NCBI RefSeq assembly: GCF_005519465.1
Contig: NZ_CP027858.1
Coordinates: 3,286,001 to 3,350,000, forward strand
From: Streptomyces clavuligerus
Lineage (GTDB): Bacteria > Actinomycetota > Actinomycetes > Streptomycetales > Streptomycetaceae
Direction: 5' to 3'
Length of the DNA stretch: 64,000 nt
A program made the position numbers and the translations under genes. The notes under the pieces were generated by a model. It did not search any database. It was not told where the DNA came from and was given only the letters and a program-made list of their open reading frames with translations. The stretch's first letter is position 1; every line of letters begins with the position of its first letter. This document shows positions 40,259 to 50,523 of this stretch, one piece after another.

Positions 40259-41400
40259 ACCCGTGTCACCTCTCCACCGGAGACCGCGTACCGCGCGCCG
40301 CTGAGCACTTGGGGCACATCGTCGTCCACCGCCGCCGTGACAAGGACCTGCTCGCCCGGAGCGACCAGTTCCGCCAGCCGCTCGCGCCGTTTGGCGTCCA
40401 GCTCGGCGAAGACGTCGTCCAGCACGAGCACCGGTTCATGGCCCTCGGAACGCAGCAGCTCGTACGAGGCCAGCCGCAGCGCCAGCGCGTACGACCAGGA
40501 CTCGCCGTGGCTCGCGTACCCCTTCGCGGGCAGCTCACCCAGCTTCAGCAGCAGCTCGTCCCGGTGCGGTCCGACGAGGGTGACCCCGCGTTCGATCTCC
40601 TGCTTGCGGGCCTCGCCGAGCGCTTCGAGCAGCAGCCCGTACAGCTCCTCGCGGCCCTCGGCACCGTCCTCCGGCGGGGCGGTGGCACCGGCGGAGGAAC
40701 GGTATTCCAGCTCCAGCGGTCCGCCGCCCGGGGCCAGCGACTCGTACGCCTTGTCCGCCAGCGGGCGCAGGGTGGCCACCAGGTCGAGCCGCCGGGCCAG
40801 CAGCTCCGCGCCGACCCGGGCCAGATGCTGGTCCCAGACGTCCAGCGTGGACAGGTCCGCGCCGGACCGGCTCCCGCCGTGCCGCCGGGCCAGGGCCGCG
40901 GACTTCAGCAGGGTGTTGCGCTGCTTGAGCACCCGCTCGTAGTCGGAGCGGACGCCCGCCATCCGGGGTGAGCGCGCGGTGATCAGTTCGTCGAGGAAGC
41001 GGCGGCGGTCGCCCGGGTCGCCCTTCACCAGCGCCAGATCCTCCGGCGCGAACAGCACCGTCCGTACGATCCCCAGCGCGTCCCGCGGCCTGACCTGCGA
41101 GGACCGATTGATCCTGGCCCGGTTGGCCCGGCCCGGGTTCAGCTCCAGCTCAATGAGCTGGGAGCGGTCCCCCTGGGTGACGGCGGCCCTGATCACCGCG
41201 CGCTGGGCACCGGCCCGGACCAGGGGCGCGTCCGACGCGACCCGGTGGCTGGCGAGTGTGGCCAGATAGCCGACCGCCTCCACCAGATTGGTCTTGCCCT
41301 GCCCGTTCGCCCCCACGAACGAGCTGACGCCCGGGCCGAGCGGGACCTCGACCCGGGCGTACGAACGGAAGTCGGCCAGCGACAGATGCGTGACATGCAT
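40255..41400 (-). CDS. recF: DNA replication and repair protein RecF
   Basis: 381 residues. SMC-like ATPase with Walker [10 protein letters not shown] (residues 30-38), signature motif region in the C-terminal part, and [11 protein letters not shown] (Walker B). RecF acts with RecO and RecR in loading RecA at gaps. Located in the dnaA-dnaN-recF-gyrB order, here with gnd inserted between dnaN and recF as in other Streptomyces. Confidence 0.96.
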   Translation of the reverse strand: MHVTHLSLADFRSYARVEVPLGPGVSSFVGANGQGKTNLVEAVGYLATLASHRVASDAPLVRAGAQRAVIRAAVTQGDRSQLIELELNPGRANRARINRSSQVRPRDALGIVRTVLFAPEDLALVKGDPGDRRRFLDELITARSPRMAGVRSDYERVLKQRNTLLKSAALARRHGGSRSGADLSTLDVWDQHLARVGAELLARRLDLVATLRPLADKAYESLAPGGGPLELEYRSSAGATAPPEDGAEGREELYGLLLEALGEARKQEIERGVTLVGPHRDELLLKLGELPAKGYASHGESWSYALALRLASYELLRSEGHEPVLVLDDVFAELDAKRRERLAELVAPGEQVLVTAAVDDDVPQVLSGARYAVSGGEVTRV

Positions 41401-41434
41401 GGATCTCGCCGACCTCCCCCGGCTGAAGGGTGTG

Positions 41435-42310
41435 TTACTTGGTCTCCACCGCGTGGCCGCCGAACTGGTTGCGCAGCGCGGCGATCATCTTCATCTGCGG
41501 GGAGTCGTCCTGACGGGAGGCGAACCGCGCGAACAGCGAGGCGGTGATCGCGGGCAGCGGCACGGCGTTGTCGATGGCGGCCTCGACCGTCCACCGGCCC
41601 TCGCCGCTGTCCTCGGCGTAGCCGCGCAGCTTGTCCAGGTGCTCGTCCTCGTCCAGGGCGTTGACCGCGAGGTCGAGCAGCCAGGAGCGGATGACGGTGC
41701 CCTCCTGCCAGGAGCGGAAGACCTCGCGCACATCGGTGACGGAGTCGACCTTCTCCAGCAGCTCCCAGCCCTCGGCGTACGCCTGCATCATGGCGTACTC
41801 GATGCCGTTGTGGACCATCTTCGCGAAGTGCCCGGCGCCGACCTTGCCCGCGTGGACGGAGCCGTAGGGGCCGGACGGCTTGAGCGCGTCGAAGACCGGC
41901 TGCACCTGGGCGACGTGCTCGGGGGCACCGCCGTACATCAGCGCGTAGCCGTTCTCCAGGCCCCAGACACCGCCGGAGACACCGCAGTCCACAAAGCCGA
42001 TGCCCTTGATGCCCAGCTCGACGGCGTGGCGCTCGTCCTCGGTCCAGCGGGAGTTGCCGCCGTCCACGACGATGTCGCCGGGGGAGAGCAGCTCGGCCAG
42101 CTCGTCGATGGTGGACTGGGTCGCGGCTCCGGCCGGGACCATCACCCACACCACCCGGGGGCCCTCCAGGCTGTCCACAAGCTCCTGGAGGCTGTGGACA
42201 TCGGAGATGTCCGGGTTGCGGTCGTAGCCGATGACGGTGTGGCCCGCGCGGCGGATGCGCTCGCGCATGTTGCCGCCCATTTTCCCGAGGCCGACGAGGC
42301 CGAGCTGCAT
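41435..42310 (-). CDS. gnd: 6-phosphogluconate dehydrogenase, NAD-type short form
   Basis: 291 residues, the short (about 300 residue) form rather than the 470-residue NADP form. N-terminal Rossmann motif [13 protein letters not shown] followed by YDRNPD, an acidic residue after beta-2 that suggests NAD. The core [22 protein letters not shown] and [18 protein letters not shown] motifs are intact. It oxidatively decarboxylates 6-phosphogluconate. It sits in the replication block with no known link to replication. Confidence 0.93.
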   Translation of the reverse strand: MQLGLVGLGKMGGNMRERIRRAGHTVIGYDRNPDISDVHSLQELVDSLEGPRVVWVMVPAGAATQSTIDELAELLSPGDIVVDGGNSRWTEDERHAVELGIKGIGFVDCGVSGGVWGLENGYALMYGGAPEHVAQVQPVFDALKPSGPYGSVHAGKVGAGHFAKMVHNGIEYAMMQAYAEGWELLEKVDSVTDVREVFRSWQEGTVIRSWLLDLAVNALDEDEHLDKLRGYAEDSGEGRWTVEAAIDNAVPLPAITASLFARFASRQDDSPQMKMIAALRNQFGGHAVETK

Positions 42311-42377
42311 CTCATGTCCTTAAGCGTCGTGGTGCGTGAACGGTTCCGAGCCTACGCCGGGGTGTGCCGTACAGCCC

Positions 42378-42409
42378 GACGGGCCTGCCCGGGTGGGGAC
42401 AGGCCCGTC
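42378..42409 (-). terminator. Terminator between dnaN and gnd
   Basis: A 10-bp stem (GACGGGCCTG at 42378-42387 with 42400-42409) and a 12-nt loop, 35 bases after the dnaN stop. Confidence 0.6.
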
Positions 42410-42444
42410 GTCGGCCGAACGCGCTCCGGCGCCCCCGCGGGGGC

Positions 42445-43575
42445 TCAGCCCGAGAGTCGTACGGGCATGATCAGGTACTTGTACGCCTCGTCCGCCTCGG
42501 CGTCCACGGCGGGCTTGCCGCTGAGCAGCGCGGGCTTGGTCGAGGTGGTGAACGAGAGCTGGGCGACCGGGGAGTCGATCGCGCTCAGCCCGTCGAGCAG
42601 GAAGGTCGGGTTGAAGGCGATGGAGATGTCGTCGCCCTCCAGGTGCGCGTCGACGCGCTCCACAGCCTGTGCGTCGTCGCTGGAGCCTGCCTCCAGGATC
42701 AGCACACCCTGCTCGAAGCTCAGCCGGACCGGGGTGTTCCGCTCGGCGACGAGGGCCACGCGCTTGACGGCCTCGACGAACGGCGCGGTCTCGATGACCG
42801 CCACCGAGTTGAACTCGGTCGGGAAGAGCGTGCGGTACTTCGGCAGATCGCCTTCGAGCAGCCGGGTGGTGGTGCGGCGGCCCGCGCCCTCGAAACCGAT
42901 CAGGCCCTCGCCCTTGCCGGAGCCGGAGAGCGCGAGAGTGACCGTGTCACCGCTGGTCAGCGACTTGGCGGTGTCGAGCAGCGTCTTCGCGGGCACCAGT
43001 GCGACGGCGGACGCCTCCGGGTTCTCCGGCTTCCACAGGAACTCGCGGACGGCGAAGCGGTAGCGGTCGGTGGAGGCGAGGGTGACGGTGTCGCCCTCGA
43101 TCTCGATCCGCACACCGGTGAGCACCGGGAGGGTGTCGTCCCGTCCGGCGGCGATGGCGACCTGGGCGGCGGCGGAGGCGAAGACCTCACCGGGCACGGT
43201 GCCGGTCGCGGTCGGCATCTCCGGCAGCGCCGGGTACTCCTCCACCGGCAGGGTGTGGAGGGTGAAGCGGGAGGAGCCGCAGACCACGGTCGCCCGTACA
43301 CCGTCTGTGGAAATCTCCACGGGGCGGTTGGGGAGGGCGCGGCAGATGTCGGCGAGAAGGCGGCCGGAGACCAGGACCGTGCCGTCCTCGTCGACCTCGG
43401 CCTCGACGGAGACGCGGGCGGAGACCTCGTAGTCGAAGCTGGAGAAGCTGAGGGCGCCGTCCTCCGCCTTCAGCAGCAGGCCCGCGAGCACGGGCGCCGG
43501 CGGACGGGCCGGGAGGCTCCGGGCCACCCAGGCCACCGCCTCCGCGAGTACATCGCGCTCAACCCGGATCTTCAC
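42445..43575 (-). CDS. dnaN: DNA polymerase III beta sliding clamp
   Basis: 376 residues from GTG 43575 with AGGAGG eight bases upstream. Three clamp domains; begins MKIRVERDVLAEAVAWVARSL and ends YKYLIMPVRLSG, as in other DnaN. It tethers the polymerase to DNA. The frame is open to 43923 but that stretch is oriC. Confidence 0.97.
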   Translation of the reverse strand: MKIRVERDVLAEAVAWVARSLPARPPAPVLAGLLLKAEDGALSFSSFDYEVSARVSVEAEVDEDGTVLVSGRLLADICRALPNRPVEISTDGVRATVVCGSSRFTLHTLPVEEYPALPEMPTATGTVPGEVFASAAAQVAIAAGRDDTLPVLTGVRIEIEGDTVTLASTDRYRFAVREFLWKPENPEASAVALVPAKTLLDTAKSLTSGDTVTLALSGSGKGEGLIGFEGAGRRTTTRLLEGDLPKYRTLFPTEFNSVAVIETAPFVEAVKRVALVAERNTPVRLSFEQGVLILEAGSSDDAQAVERVDAHLEGDDISIAFNPTFLLDGLSAIDSPVAQLSFTTSTKPALLSGKPAVDAEADEAYKYLIMPVRLSG

Positions 43576-43717
43576 CGGAAACCGCCTCCTGCTGTTGCTG
43601 GCTCGCCTTGCTGGCCTTCTCGTCGGCTGTGTTGCCGGGGACCAGTCTGACGCACCGCACTGACAGTCGGCACGGGTCGGGGTCAAGTCGTGCCCCAGGG
43701 TGTCGCGGCTCGGGGAG

Positions 43718-44290
43718 GCGAGTTGTCCACAGTCCCCACTTCGAAGCGATTTCCCCGGTAACTCTATGTGGGAGTAGTAGTAGGGCCTGTGGATACCGTG
43801 GATAACCCCGTTTTCGCAGGTCAGAGGCGGTTTTTTATCCACTGCCCCTGGGGATGGAGCCGGTGGACAACCGGGGGTTCCTGTGGACAGCGAAAAGTTC
43901 TGCACAGGCCATGCACAGCCCACGGGGAGTTCTCCCCAGCTGTGTCCCCAGTTTTACCCCGGTTCCCCACAGCCCAACCCCGCGCATCGGTGTGACGCCT
44001 TTCACTCGACACGGTGAGAGGGGCCTGGACGTTGCCGAACAGTGGACAAGGCTGTGGAGAAGCTGTGGGCAACTGCCTCCAGCCTGGGGACGGGCGGTGG
44101 ACAACCGCGCGGGCCCCCTGTGGACGCCCGCTCTGTCCACGGGCTGTGGATCACGGTTTGCCACAATTCCACAGGCACCTGACCTGGTGTGATGATCTTT
44201 CCCCAGGCGCACCTGTGGACAGCGTCTGGACAACTTTTGAGTCCCCAGGCTGTGGACGGTGGATTTCCGCCCGACCTGTGGAGAACACGG
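43718..44290. other. oriC: Chromosomal replication origin oriC
   Basis: The dnaN-dnaA spacer holds at least 16 DnaA-box matches. Plus orientation: 43723 (TTGTCCACA), 43835 and 44133. Minus orientation: 43788, 43797, 43862, 43882, 44041, 44053, 44064, 44096, 44119, 44145, 44214, 44251 and 44277. The best is 43723; others differ at one or two positions, typical of Streptomyces oriC. The boxes fall into two groups, 43723-43890 and 44041-44285. No long AT-rich unwinding element is visible. The rest of 44300-44560 is GC-rich without a gene. Confidence 0.93.
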
Positions 44291-44560
44291 TGACACACCT
44301 CCCTAATCGAACATCGCCAAGCCGGTGGGGCGGTCGACCACGGCGGCGGAGGACATGAGAAGTGCCCCGGGAGGGGCTCCCGGGGCACTGCGGACGGGGG
44401 TCGAGGACGGCACGCGGGACGCCGCGGGCGGGGGTGTACGGGGCCGCGCGGGCGGACGCGACGGCGAGGGCGCCGAGGGGGCGGACGCGACGCCGAGGGG
44501 CGGCGAAGGGCGCCGTAGCGCACCGTACGGCCGCTGAGGGGCCGCTGAGGGGCCCCGGGG

Positions 44561-46354
44561 TCAGCCGTTCTTGATGCGGTTGGTCAGCTCGGTGACCTGG
44601 TTGTAGATCGAGCGCCGCTCGGCCATCAGCGCGCGGATCTTCCGGTCCGCGTGCATCACGGTCGTATGGTCGCGCCCGCCGAACTGCGCCCCGATCTTCG
44701 GCAGCGACAGATCCGTCAGCTCACGGCAGAGGTACATGGCGATCTGCCGGGCGGTGACCAGGACCCGGCTGCGGGAGGAGCCGCACAGGTCCTCCACCGT
44801 CAGACCGAAGTAGTCCGCCGTCGCCGCCATGATCGCGCCCGCGGTGATCTCCGGAGCGCTGTCCTCGCCGCCGGGGATCAGATCCTTCAGCACGATCTCG
44901 GTGAGCCCCAGATCCACCGGCTGCCGGTTGAGCGAGGCGAAGGCCGTCACCCGGATCAGCGCGCCCTCCAGCTCACGGATGTTGCGCGAGATCCGCGAGG
45001 CGATGAACTCCAGCACCTCCGGCGGCGCGTTCAACTGCTCCTGGACCGCCTTCTTGCGCAGGATCGCGATTCGCGTCTCCAGCTCCGGCGGCTGCACATC
45101 GGTGGTCAGCCCCCACTCGAAGCGGTTTCGGAGCCGGTCCTCCAGCGTCATGAGCTGCTTGGGCGGCCGGTCGGAGGAGAGCACGATCTGCTTGTTGGCG
45201 TTGTGGAGCGTGTTGAACGTGTGGAAGAACTCCTCCTGCGTCGACTCCTTGCTCGCCAGGAACTGGATGTCGTCGACGAGCAGGATGTCCACATCGCGGT
45301 ACCGCTTGCGGAAGGCGTCGCCCTTGCCGTCGCGGATCGAGTTGATGAACTCGTTGGTGAACTCCTCCGAGCTGACGTACCGCACCCGGGTCCCCGGGTA
45401 GAGGCTGCGCGCGTAGTGCCCGATGGCGTGGAGGAGATGGGTCTTCCCGAGCCCGGACTCCCCATAGATGAAGAGCGGGTTGTACGCCTTCGCGGGGGCC
45501 TCCGCGACCGCGACGGCCGCGGCGTGCGCGAAGCGGTTGGACGCGCCGATCACAAAGGTGTCGAAGAGGTACTTCGGGTTCAGCCGGGCGTGCGGCTCCC
45601 CGGGGCCGGAGGCCGCCGGGGACGGTGACCCGAGCGGGCCGGGGCCCGTGCCGCCGGTGCCGCGGTGCGGTGCGGCGGGGGCGGGCAGCTCGCGGCGGTC
45701 CGGGCGCTGCTCGTACCCGGGGCGCTCGGCGGGGGGCTGCGGGGAGCGGTAGTCGTGCGGGGTCCGGTCCGGCCGCGCCGTGGCGTACGGGTCCCGGTCC
45801 TGGAAGGTCTCCCGCTCCTGGTACGCGTCCCGCTCCGGGAAGCCGCCGAGCCGGGGCTGCTGCCAGGACAGGTCCTCCTGCGCGCGCGGCCAGGCGCCGG
45901 GCTCGGGGCGCTGCTGCTGGTACTCCGGGTAGACGGGCCGGATCTCCGGCAGCCCCTCGTCGGCCGCGCGATGCCCGTACCCTCCGTACGGGTCCGGCTG
46001 CGGCGGGTACCCCGGTGCCTCGTCGTGCTGGGGGTAGGCGGACGGCTGGGGAGCGGTCTCCTGCGGTGCCGGTGCTCCGGCGGCGGAGTCGTCGACGGTG
46101 ATCGCGATCCGGATCGGACCGCCGCACTCGCGGCTCAGCGTCTCGCTGATCAGCGGGGCGAGCCGGCCTTCGAGGACCCGCTTGCCCCACTCATTGGGAA
46201 CGGAGAGCAGCGCCGTGCCCGCGACCAGGGCCAGCGGGCGGCAGCGCTCGATCCACTGCTTGTCCTTCGGCTCGATGCCCGCCCGGCCCTCCGCGAGCAG
46301 GTGCTCCAGAACGCGCGGCCACACTGCGGCAAGATCGGCAGGTACGTCAGCCAC
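44561..46354 (-). CDS. dnaA: Chromosomal replication initiator DnaA
   Basis: 597 residues, longer than the usual 450 because of a low-complexity domain II (about residues 100-245, rich in Pro, Arg, Tyr, Gln), typical of Streptomyces. Domain I about 1-90; AAA+ domain with Walker [10 protein letters not shown] and Walker [11 protein letters not shown]; domain IV with the DnaA-box reading motif [15 protein letters not shown]. It opens oriC. GTG start at 46354. A consensus DnaA box upstream suggests autoregulation. Confidence 0.98.
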   Translation of the reverse strand: MADVPADLAAVWPRVLEHLLAEGRAGIEPKDKQWIERCRPLALVAGTALLSVPNEWGKRVLEGRLAPLISETLSRECGGPIRIAITVDDSAAGAPAPQETAPQPSAYPQHDEAPGYPPQPDPYGGYGHRAADEGLPEIRPVYPEYQQQRPEPGAWPRAQEDLSWQQPRLGGFPERDAYQERETFQDRDPYATARPDRTPHDYRSPQPPAERPGYEQRPDRRELPAPAAPHRGTGGTGPGPLGSPSPAASGPGEPHARLNPKYLFDTFVIGASNRFAHAAAVAVAEAPAKAYNPLFIYGESGLGKTHLLHAIGHYARSLYPGTRVRYVSSEEFTNEFINSIRDGKGDAFRKRYRDVDILLVDDIQFLASKESTQEEFFHTFNTLHNANKQIVLSSDRPPKQLMTLEDRLRNRFEWGLTTDVQPPELETRIAILRKKAVQEQLNAPPEVLEFIASRISRNIRELEGALIRVTAFASLNRQPVDLGLTEIVLKDLIPGGEDSAPEITAGAIMAATADYFGLTVEDLCGSSRSRVLVTARQIAMYLCRELTDLSLPKIGAQFGGRDHTTVMHADRKIRALMAERRSIYNQVTELTNRIKNG

Positions 46355-46739
46355 AGGGCACGCTCTCTCGCAGGTCCCACGAATGTGTGGTTCTCGGGAC
46401 GGGGGGATGGAGTGGGGGAGTCCGACCGGGAAGGGACAGAAAGGAAAAGTTCCGGAGTCCAGCCACGGTAGTCAGGCCGACCCGCGCGGTTCAAGTTGTT
46501 GTCCACAGGCTGTGCACAGTGGCCCCCGCCGTCGCCCTGGTTTGACCGGATGGCGTAGCCGCGCGTACCGTAACCAGGTCGAGTTGTCGATGGCTGCTGC
46601 CGCCTGCCTCCGATGGGCAAAGATCACACCCTGTGATTGTGAAGCGGTGCACTCGGGCGTAGACGCGAGCTTCCTCGTGGGCGCACGGTGACAGCCAGGC
46701 GATGCCCCGCCATCTACGAGTCACTACTGGAGCCCCCGA
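46355..46739. promoter_or_regulatory. Divergent dnaA/rpmH promoter region with DnaA box
   Basis: No gene. TTGTCCACA at 46499-46507 is a perfect DnaA box about 145 bases from the dnaA start; TGTGCACAG follows three bases later. Autoregulation by DnaA at this place is known in S. lividans/coelicolor. The rpmH promoter must lie in the right half. Confidence 0.65.
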
Positions 46740-46877
46740 GTGAGCAAGCGCACCTTCCAGCCGAACAACCGTCGTCGGGCCAAGACCCACGGTTTCCGTC
46801 TGCGCATGCGTACCCGCGCCGGCCGCGCGATTCTCGCGTCTCGCCGCAGCAAGGGTCGCGCCCGCCTGTCCGCCTGA
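46740..46877 (+). CDS. rpmH: 50S ribosomal protein L34
   Basis: 45 residues from GTG 46740: begins [20 protein letters not shown] and ends GRARLSA, the canonical L34 form. It is the first gene of the conserved rpmH-rnpA-yidD-yidC-jag-rsmG operon, divergent from dnaA. Confidence 0.97.
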   Translation: MSKRTFQPNNRRRAKTHGFRLRMRTRAGRAILASRRSKGRARLSA

Positions 46878-46895
46878 TCGCGTACAGGTCATGAC

Positions 46896-47267
46896 GTGCT
46901 GCCTACCGAGAATCGGCTGAGGCGGCGCGAGGACTTCGCGACCGCGGTACGGCGAGGACGACGGGCCGGACGCCCGTTGCTGGTCGTCCATCTACGAAGC
47001 GGTTCACCGGACCCGCACGCGCCTGGGGAGAGCGCTCCCCCGACGTGTGCGGGTTTCGTCGTGAGCAAGGCAGTAGGTGGAGCGGTCGTTCGCAACCAGG
47101 TCAAACGCAGGCTGCGGCACCTCATACGCGACCGGCTGGCGGCGCTGCCCCCCGGTAGCCTGGTGGTCGTACGGGCGCTGCCCGGAGCGGGTGACGCCGA
47201 TCATCAACAGCTGGCCCAAGACCTGGATGCCGCCCTCCAGCGGCTGCTGGGAGGGGGCGCGCGATGA
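46896..47267 (+). CDS. rnpA: Ribonuclease P protein component
   Basis: 123 residues from GTG 46896, 18 bases after rpmH. Has the N-terminal [16 protein letters not shown] and the RNR signature [22 protein letters not shown]. It binds the RNase P RNA and helps it cut the 5' leader of tRNA precursors. Overlaps yidD by 4 bp. Confidence 0.96.
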   Translation: MLPTENRLRRREDFATAVRRGRRAGRPLLVVHLRSGSPDPHAPGESAPPTCAGFVVSKAVGGAVVRNQVKRRLRHLIRDRLAALPPGSLVVVRALPGAGDADHQQLAQDLDAALQRLLGGGAR

Positions 47268-47623
47268 AGTACCCGCTGCTGGCCCTGATCAAGCTGTACC
47301 AGTGGACGATCAGTCCCCTGCTGGGACCCGTCTGCCGGTACTACCCGTCGTGTTCCCACTACGGATACACGGCCATCGACCGGCACGGCGCGGTCAAAGG
47401 CACGGTGCTGACCGCGTGGCGAATCCTGCGGTGCAACCCGTGGTCGCCCGGCGGTGTGGACCATGTGCCGCCCCGTAGGCGTCCGCGCTGGCACGAAACG
47501 CTGCGTGATGCCCTGCGGGGCAACAAGGGCGGGACCTCCGCCGCCGATATGCCTAACTGGGGATCGGTCACCGAGCTCCCGAGTCCGGCCGCAGAGACCT
47601 CGCCCAATGCTCAAGGAGCCTGA
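47264..47623 (+). CDS. yidD: Membrane protein insertion efficiency factor YidD
   Basis: 119 residues from ATG 47264. Signature [27 protein letters not shown] and [30 protein letters not shown]-terminal extension beyond the family core (about residues 85-119) is disordered. Coupled to rnpA by a 4-bp overlap, with yidC starting four bases after its stop. Confidence 0.95.
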   Translation: MKYPLLALIKLYQWTISPLLGPVCRYYPSCSHYGYTAIDRHGAVKGTVLTAWRILRCNPWSPGGVDHVPPRRRPRWHETLRDALRGNKGGTSAADMPNWGSVTELPSPAAETSPNAQGA

Positions 47624-47626
47624 TTA

Positions 47627-48874
47627 GTGGACACGATTGCCAGTCTCTTCAGCTTTATCACCACACCCGTTTCGTGGATCATCGTCCAGTTCCACAAGCT
47701 CTACGGGGCGATGTTCGGCCCCGACACGGGCTGGGCCTGGGGACTGTCGATCGTCTCGCTCGTGGTCCTGATCCGTATCTGTCTGATCCCGCTTTTTGTG
47801 AAGCAGATCAAGTCGATGCGGAACATGCAGGCGCTCCAGCCGAAGATGAAGGCGATCCAGGAGCGCTACAAGAACGACCGGCAGCGTCAGTCCGAAGAGA
47901 TGATGAAGCTGTACAAGGAGACGGGGACCAACCCCCTCTCCTCGTGTCTGCCGATTCTGGCGCAGTCGCCCTTCTTCTTCGCGCTGTACTACGTCCTCTC
48001 CAACATCGCCTCCGGCAAGACCGTCGGTGTGATCAACGAGTCGCTGCTCGAAAGCGCTCGACAGGCCCATATCTTCGGTGCCCCCCTGGCCGCGAAGTTC
48101 ATGGACAGCGAGGCCAAGGTCGCCTCCCTGGACGCCTCGCTGACCACGGTCCGCATCGTCACCGCGGTCATGATCGTCCTGATGTCGGCGTCGCAGTTCT
48201 ACACCCAGCGCCAGCTGATGCAGAAGAACGTCGACCTCTCGGTCAAGACGCCGTACATGCAGCAGCAGAAGATGCTGATGTACATCTTCCCGGTCATCTT
48301 CGCCGTGATGGGCATCAACTTCCCCGTCGGCGTTCTCGTCTACTGGCTGACCACCAATGTGTGGACCATGGGCCAGCAGATGTATGTGATCAACCAGAAC
48401 CCGACCCCGGGCAGCAAGGCCCAGGACGAGTATCTGCACCGTCTGCTCAAGGCCGTCTCCACCCGGGGTGAAGTGCACTCCCGGCGTCGGCGCAAGGTCG
48501 TCCAGGACATCGTCGCCAAGGGCTCGAACCGCAACGACAACGAGCGCAAGTTCATCAGCGGTCTCGCGAAGGCCGGTTTCGTCGCGCAGGCCGACGGCAC
48601 GGTGGCCCGCGGTGAGGAGACGGCGGCCGAGACCGGCGGTGCCGCCGCCCGGCGCCAGCAGCCCAAGCGGCAGACGAAGGCGCAGCGTGCCCAGACCGGT
48701 ACGAAGGCGTCCGCCGACGACTCCGAGACGGTCTCGCTGGAGAAGGACGAGCAGGACACCGAGCAGGACACCCAGCCGAAGACTCCCGGCAAGCCCGCCG
48801 GCCGCCAGCAGCCCAAGAAGGCCGGACCGCGCAAGGGCCAGCAGCGACCCAAGCACCCGTCCTCCAAGAAGTAA
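47627..48874 (+). CDS. yidC: Membrane protein insertase YidC
   Basis: 415 residues from GTG 47627 with AAGGAG upstream inside yidD. Five membrane segments of the YidC/Oxa1 core, including [15 protein letters not shown] and the cytoplasmic hairpin, [23 protein letters not shown], and [21 protein letters not shown] long basic/acidic cytoplasmic tail (about residues 310-415) probably contacts ribosomes. It inserts membrane proteins with or without SecYEG. Confidence 0.96.
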   Translation: MDTIASLFSFITTPVSWIIVQFHKLYGAMFGPDTGWAWGLSIVSLVVLIRICLIPLFVKQIKSMRNMQALQPKMKAIQERYKNDRQRQSEEMMKLYKETGTNPLSSCLPILAQSPFFFALYYVLSNIASGKTVGVINESLLESARQAHIFGAPLAAKFMDSEAKVASLDASLTTVRIVTAVMIVLMSASQFYTQRQLMQKNVDLSVKTPYMQQQKMLMYIFPVIFAVMGINFPVGVLVYWLTTNVWTMGQQMYVINQNPTPGSKAQDEYLHRLLKAVSTRGEVHSRRRRKVVQDIVAKGSNRNDNERKFISGLAKAGFVAQADGTVARGEETAAETGGAAARRQQPKRQTKAQRAQTGTKASADDSETVSLEKDEQDTEQDTQPKTPGKPAGRQQPKKAGPRKGQQRPKHPSSKK

Positions 48875-48888
48875 GAAGGAGTCCATCC

Positions 48889-49401
48889 GTGACGGAAGGC
48901 ACCATCCCCGCCGCCGCCGAGGAAGGCGACACCCTCACCCGCCTTGAGCAGGAGGGGGAGATCGCCGCCGACTACCTCGAAGGTCTGCTCGACATCGCCG
49001 ATCTCGACGGTGACATCGACATGGACGTCGAGGCCGACCGGGCCGCCGTCTCGATCGTCAGCGACTCGGACAGCCGGGATCTCCAGAAGCTGGTCGGCCG
49101 TGACGGTGAGGTCCTGGAAGCCCTTCAGGAGCTGACCCGGCTCGCCGTGCACCGGGAGACCGGTGACCGCAGCCGACTGATGCTGGACATCGCGGGGTTC
49201 CGGGCCAAGAAGCGCACCGAGCTGGCCAAGCTGGGAGCACAGGCCGCCGATGAGGTGAAGAGCTCCGGGCAGCCGGTGAAGCTGAAGCCGATGACGCCTT
49301 TCGAGCGCAAGGTCGTCCATGACGCGGTCGCCGCCGCGGGTCTGCGCAGCGAGTCCGAGGGCGAGGAGCCGCAGCGGTTCGTCGTCGTGCTCCCTGCCTG
49401 A
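48889..49401 (+). CDS. jag: KH/R3H RNA-binding protein Jag (KhpB-like)
   Basis: 170 residues from GTG 48889 with AAGGAG upstream. A type II KH domain (LVGRDGEVLEALQELTRLAV) and a C-terminal R3H-type part (PFERKVVHDAVAAAGLRSES). The acidic N-terminus is short and lacks the long Jag-N domain of firmicutes. It binds RNA. Confidence 0.92.
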   Translation: MTEGTIPAAAEEGDTLTRLEQEGEIAADYLEGLLDIADLDGDIDMDVEADRAAVSIVSDSDSRDLQKLVGRDGEVLEALQELTRLAVHRETGDRSRLMLDIAGFRAKKRTELAKLGAQAADEVKSSGQPVKLKPMTPFERKVVHDAVAAAGLRSESEGEEPQRFVVVLPA

Positions 49402-49417
49402 TCCTCGATCGTTTTCT

Positions 49418-49446
49418 CGGCCCCGTCTGTTGAGCAGACGGGGCCG
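49418..49446 (+). terminator. Terminator between jag and rsmG
   Basis: A 12-bp perfect stem (CGGCCCCGTCTG at 49418-49429 with 49435-49446), 5-nt loop, followed by ATCTTTG. It separates rsmG from the rpmH-jag operon at least partly. Confidence 0.85.
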
Positions 49447-49502
49447 ATCTTTGTCAGCCTGAAATCACCATTGCGACAGTGCGGTATGGAAGGACGGTCC
49501 CC

Positions 49503-50225
49503 GTGACGGAGGCAGCACAGGAGCTTCCCCAGGCACCCGACGCTGCGCGGACGGTCTTCGGAGAATTCTTTCCCGAGGCCGTCCGCTACGCGGAGCTGCT
49601 CGCTGATGCCGGGGTCAGACGCGGTCTCATCGGGCCGCGTGAGGTGCCCCGTCTGTGGGAGCGCCATCTGCTGAACTGCGCCGTGCTCTCCGAGGTGGTT
49701 CCGGAGGGCGTCACGGTCTGCGATGTGGGCTCGGGGGCCGGGCTGCCGGGCATTCCGCTGGCACTGGTGCGGCCCGACCTCAAGATCACTCTTCTGGAGC
49801 CGCTGCTGCGGCGGACGAACTTCCTCCAGGAGGTCGTGGAGCTGCTGGGACTCGACCATGTGACCGTGGTGCGGGGCCGGGCGGAGGAAGTGCTGGGCAA
49901 GCTGCCTCCGGTCCATGTGGTCACCGCGCGGGCGGTCGCGCCGCTGGACCGGCTCGCGGGCTGGGGGGTTCCCCTGCTCCGTCCCTATGGGGAGATGCTG
50001 GCGCTCAAGGGCGACACGGCCGAGGAGGAGCTCCAGGCGGCCCGGAGTGCGCTGAGCAAGCTCGGTGTGGTGGAGACCTCGGTACTCCAGGTGGGTGAAG
50101 GGCTGGTCGACCCGCTCTCCACCGTGGTCCGGGTGGAGGTCGGGGAGAGTCCCGGCGGTGTGCGTTTCGCCACGAAGCGGGCCAAGGCCGCCCGGGCCGG
50201 GCGGACTGCCCGTCGCCGCCGCTGA
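49503..50225 (+). CDS. rsmG: 16S rRNA (guanine-N7) methyltransferase RsmG
   Basis: 240 residues from GTG 49503 with GGAAGGA upstream. Has the SAM motif VCDVGSGAGLPGIPLALVRPD, the LLEPLLRRTNFL segment and VTARAVAPLDRL. It makes m7G527 in 16S rRNA; in S. coelicolor loss gives low-level streptomycin resistance and altered antibiotic production. Basic C-terminal tail. Confidence 0.95.
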   Translation: MTEAAQELPQAPDAARTVFGEFFPEAVRYAELLADAGVRRGLIGPREVPRLWERHLLNCAVLSEVVPEGVTVCDVGSGAGLPGIPLALVRPDLKITLLEPLLRRTNFLQEVVELLGLDHVTVVRGRAEEVLGKLPPVHVVTARAVAPLDRLAGWGVPLLRPYGEMLALKGDTAEEELQAARSALSKLGVVETSVLQVGEGLVDPLSTVVRVEVGESPGGVRFATKRAKAARAGRTARRRR

Positions 50226-50523
50226 GCGGAGACAGCAGGGGCGGAGATCACGGCGGAGATCAGCGTGGAGATAAATGTCCAGAATGGTCGACAGTGGTCG
50301 TTTTGCTCCATTTATTCGGAGTGTCGCCCTGAGGTAGTCCCACGGTCCGTGCATCGTGTTTCACGTGAAACGTCGCTCACTGCTGCACGGAATCATCAGC
50401 CGCGGGCGCGCTGCCGCCCCGATCCGGAGCCTCAAGCAGCCCCTCGGGCGGGCTGCGGAGTTGTCCACAGAGACGGATTCATCCACAGAAGCACGGGCCT
50501 CGCTGGTTCATGAACCCGAAAGC
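50226..50523. promoter_or_regulatory. parA upstream region with parS and DnaA box
   Basis: A parS site at 50357-50372 and TTGTCCACA at 50461-50469; an ATCCACA at 50480-50486 follows. The frame of parA is open back to GTG 50356, but that stretch reads through these sites and has poor protein composition, so it is treated as regulatory. Confidence 0.6.
50357..50372. other. parS: parS centromere site 1
   Basis: TGTTTCACGTGAAACG, 15 of 16 bases matching the perfect palindrome. Confidence 0.92.

Noticed and set aside
50356..50523. Longer ParA N-terminus from GTG 50356
   Set aside because: The stretch is made of a parS site and a DnaA box and lacks a ribosome site; kept as regulatory DNA.
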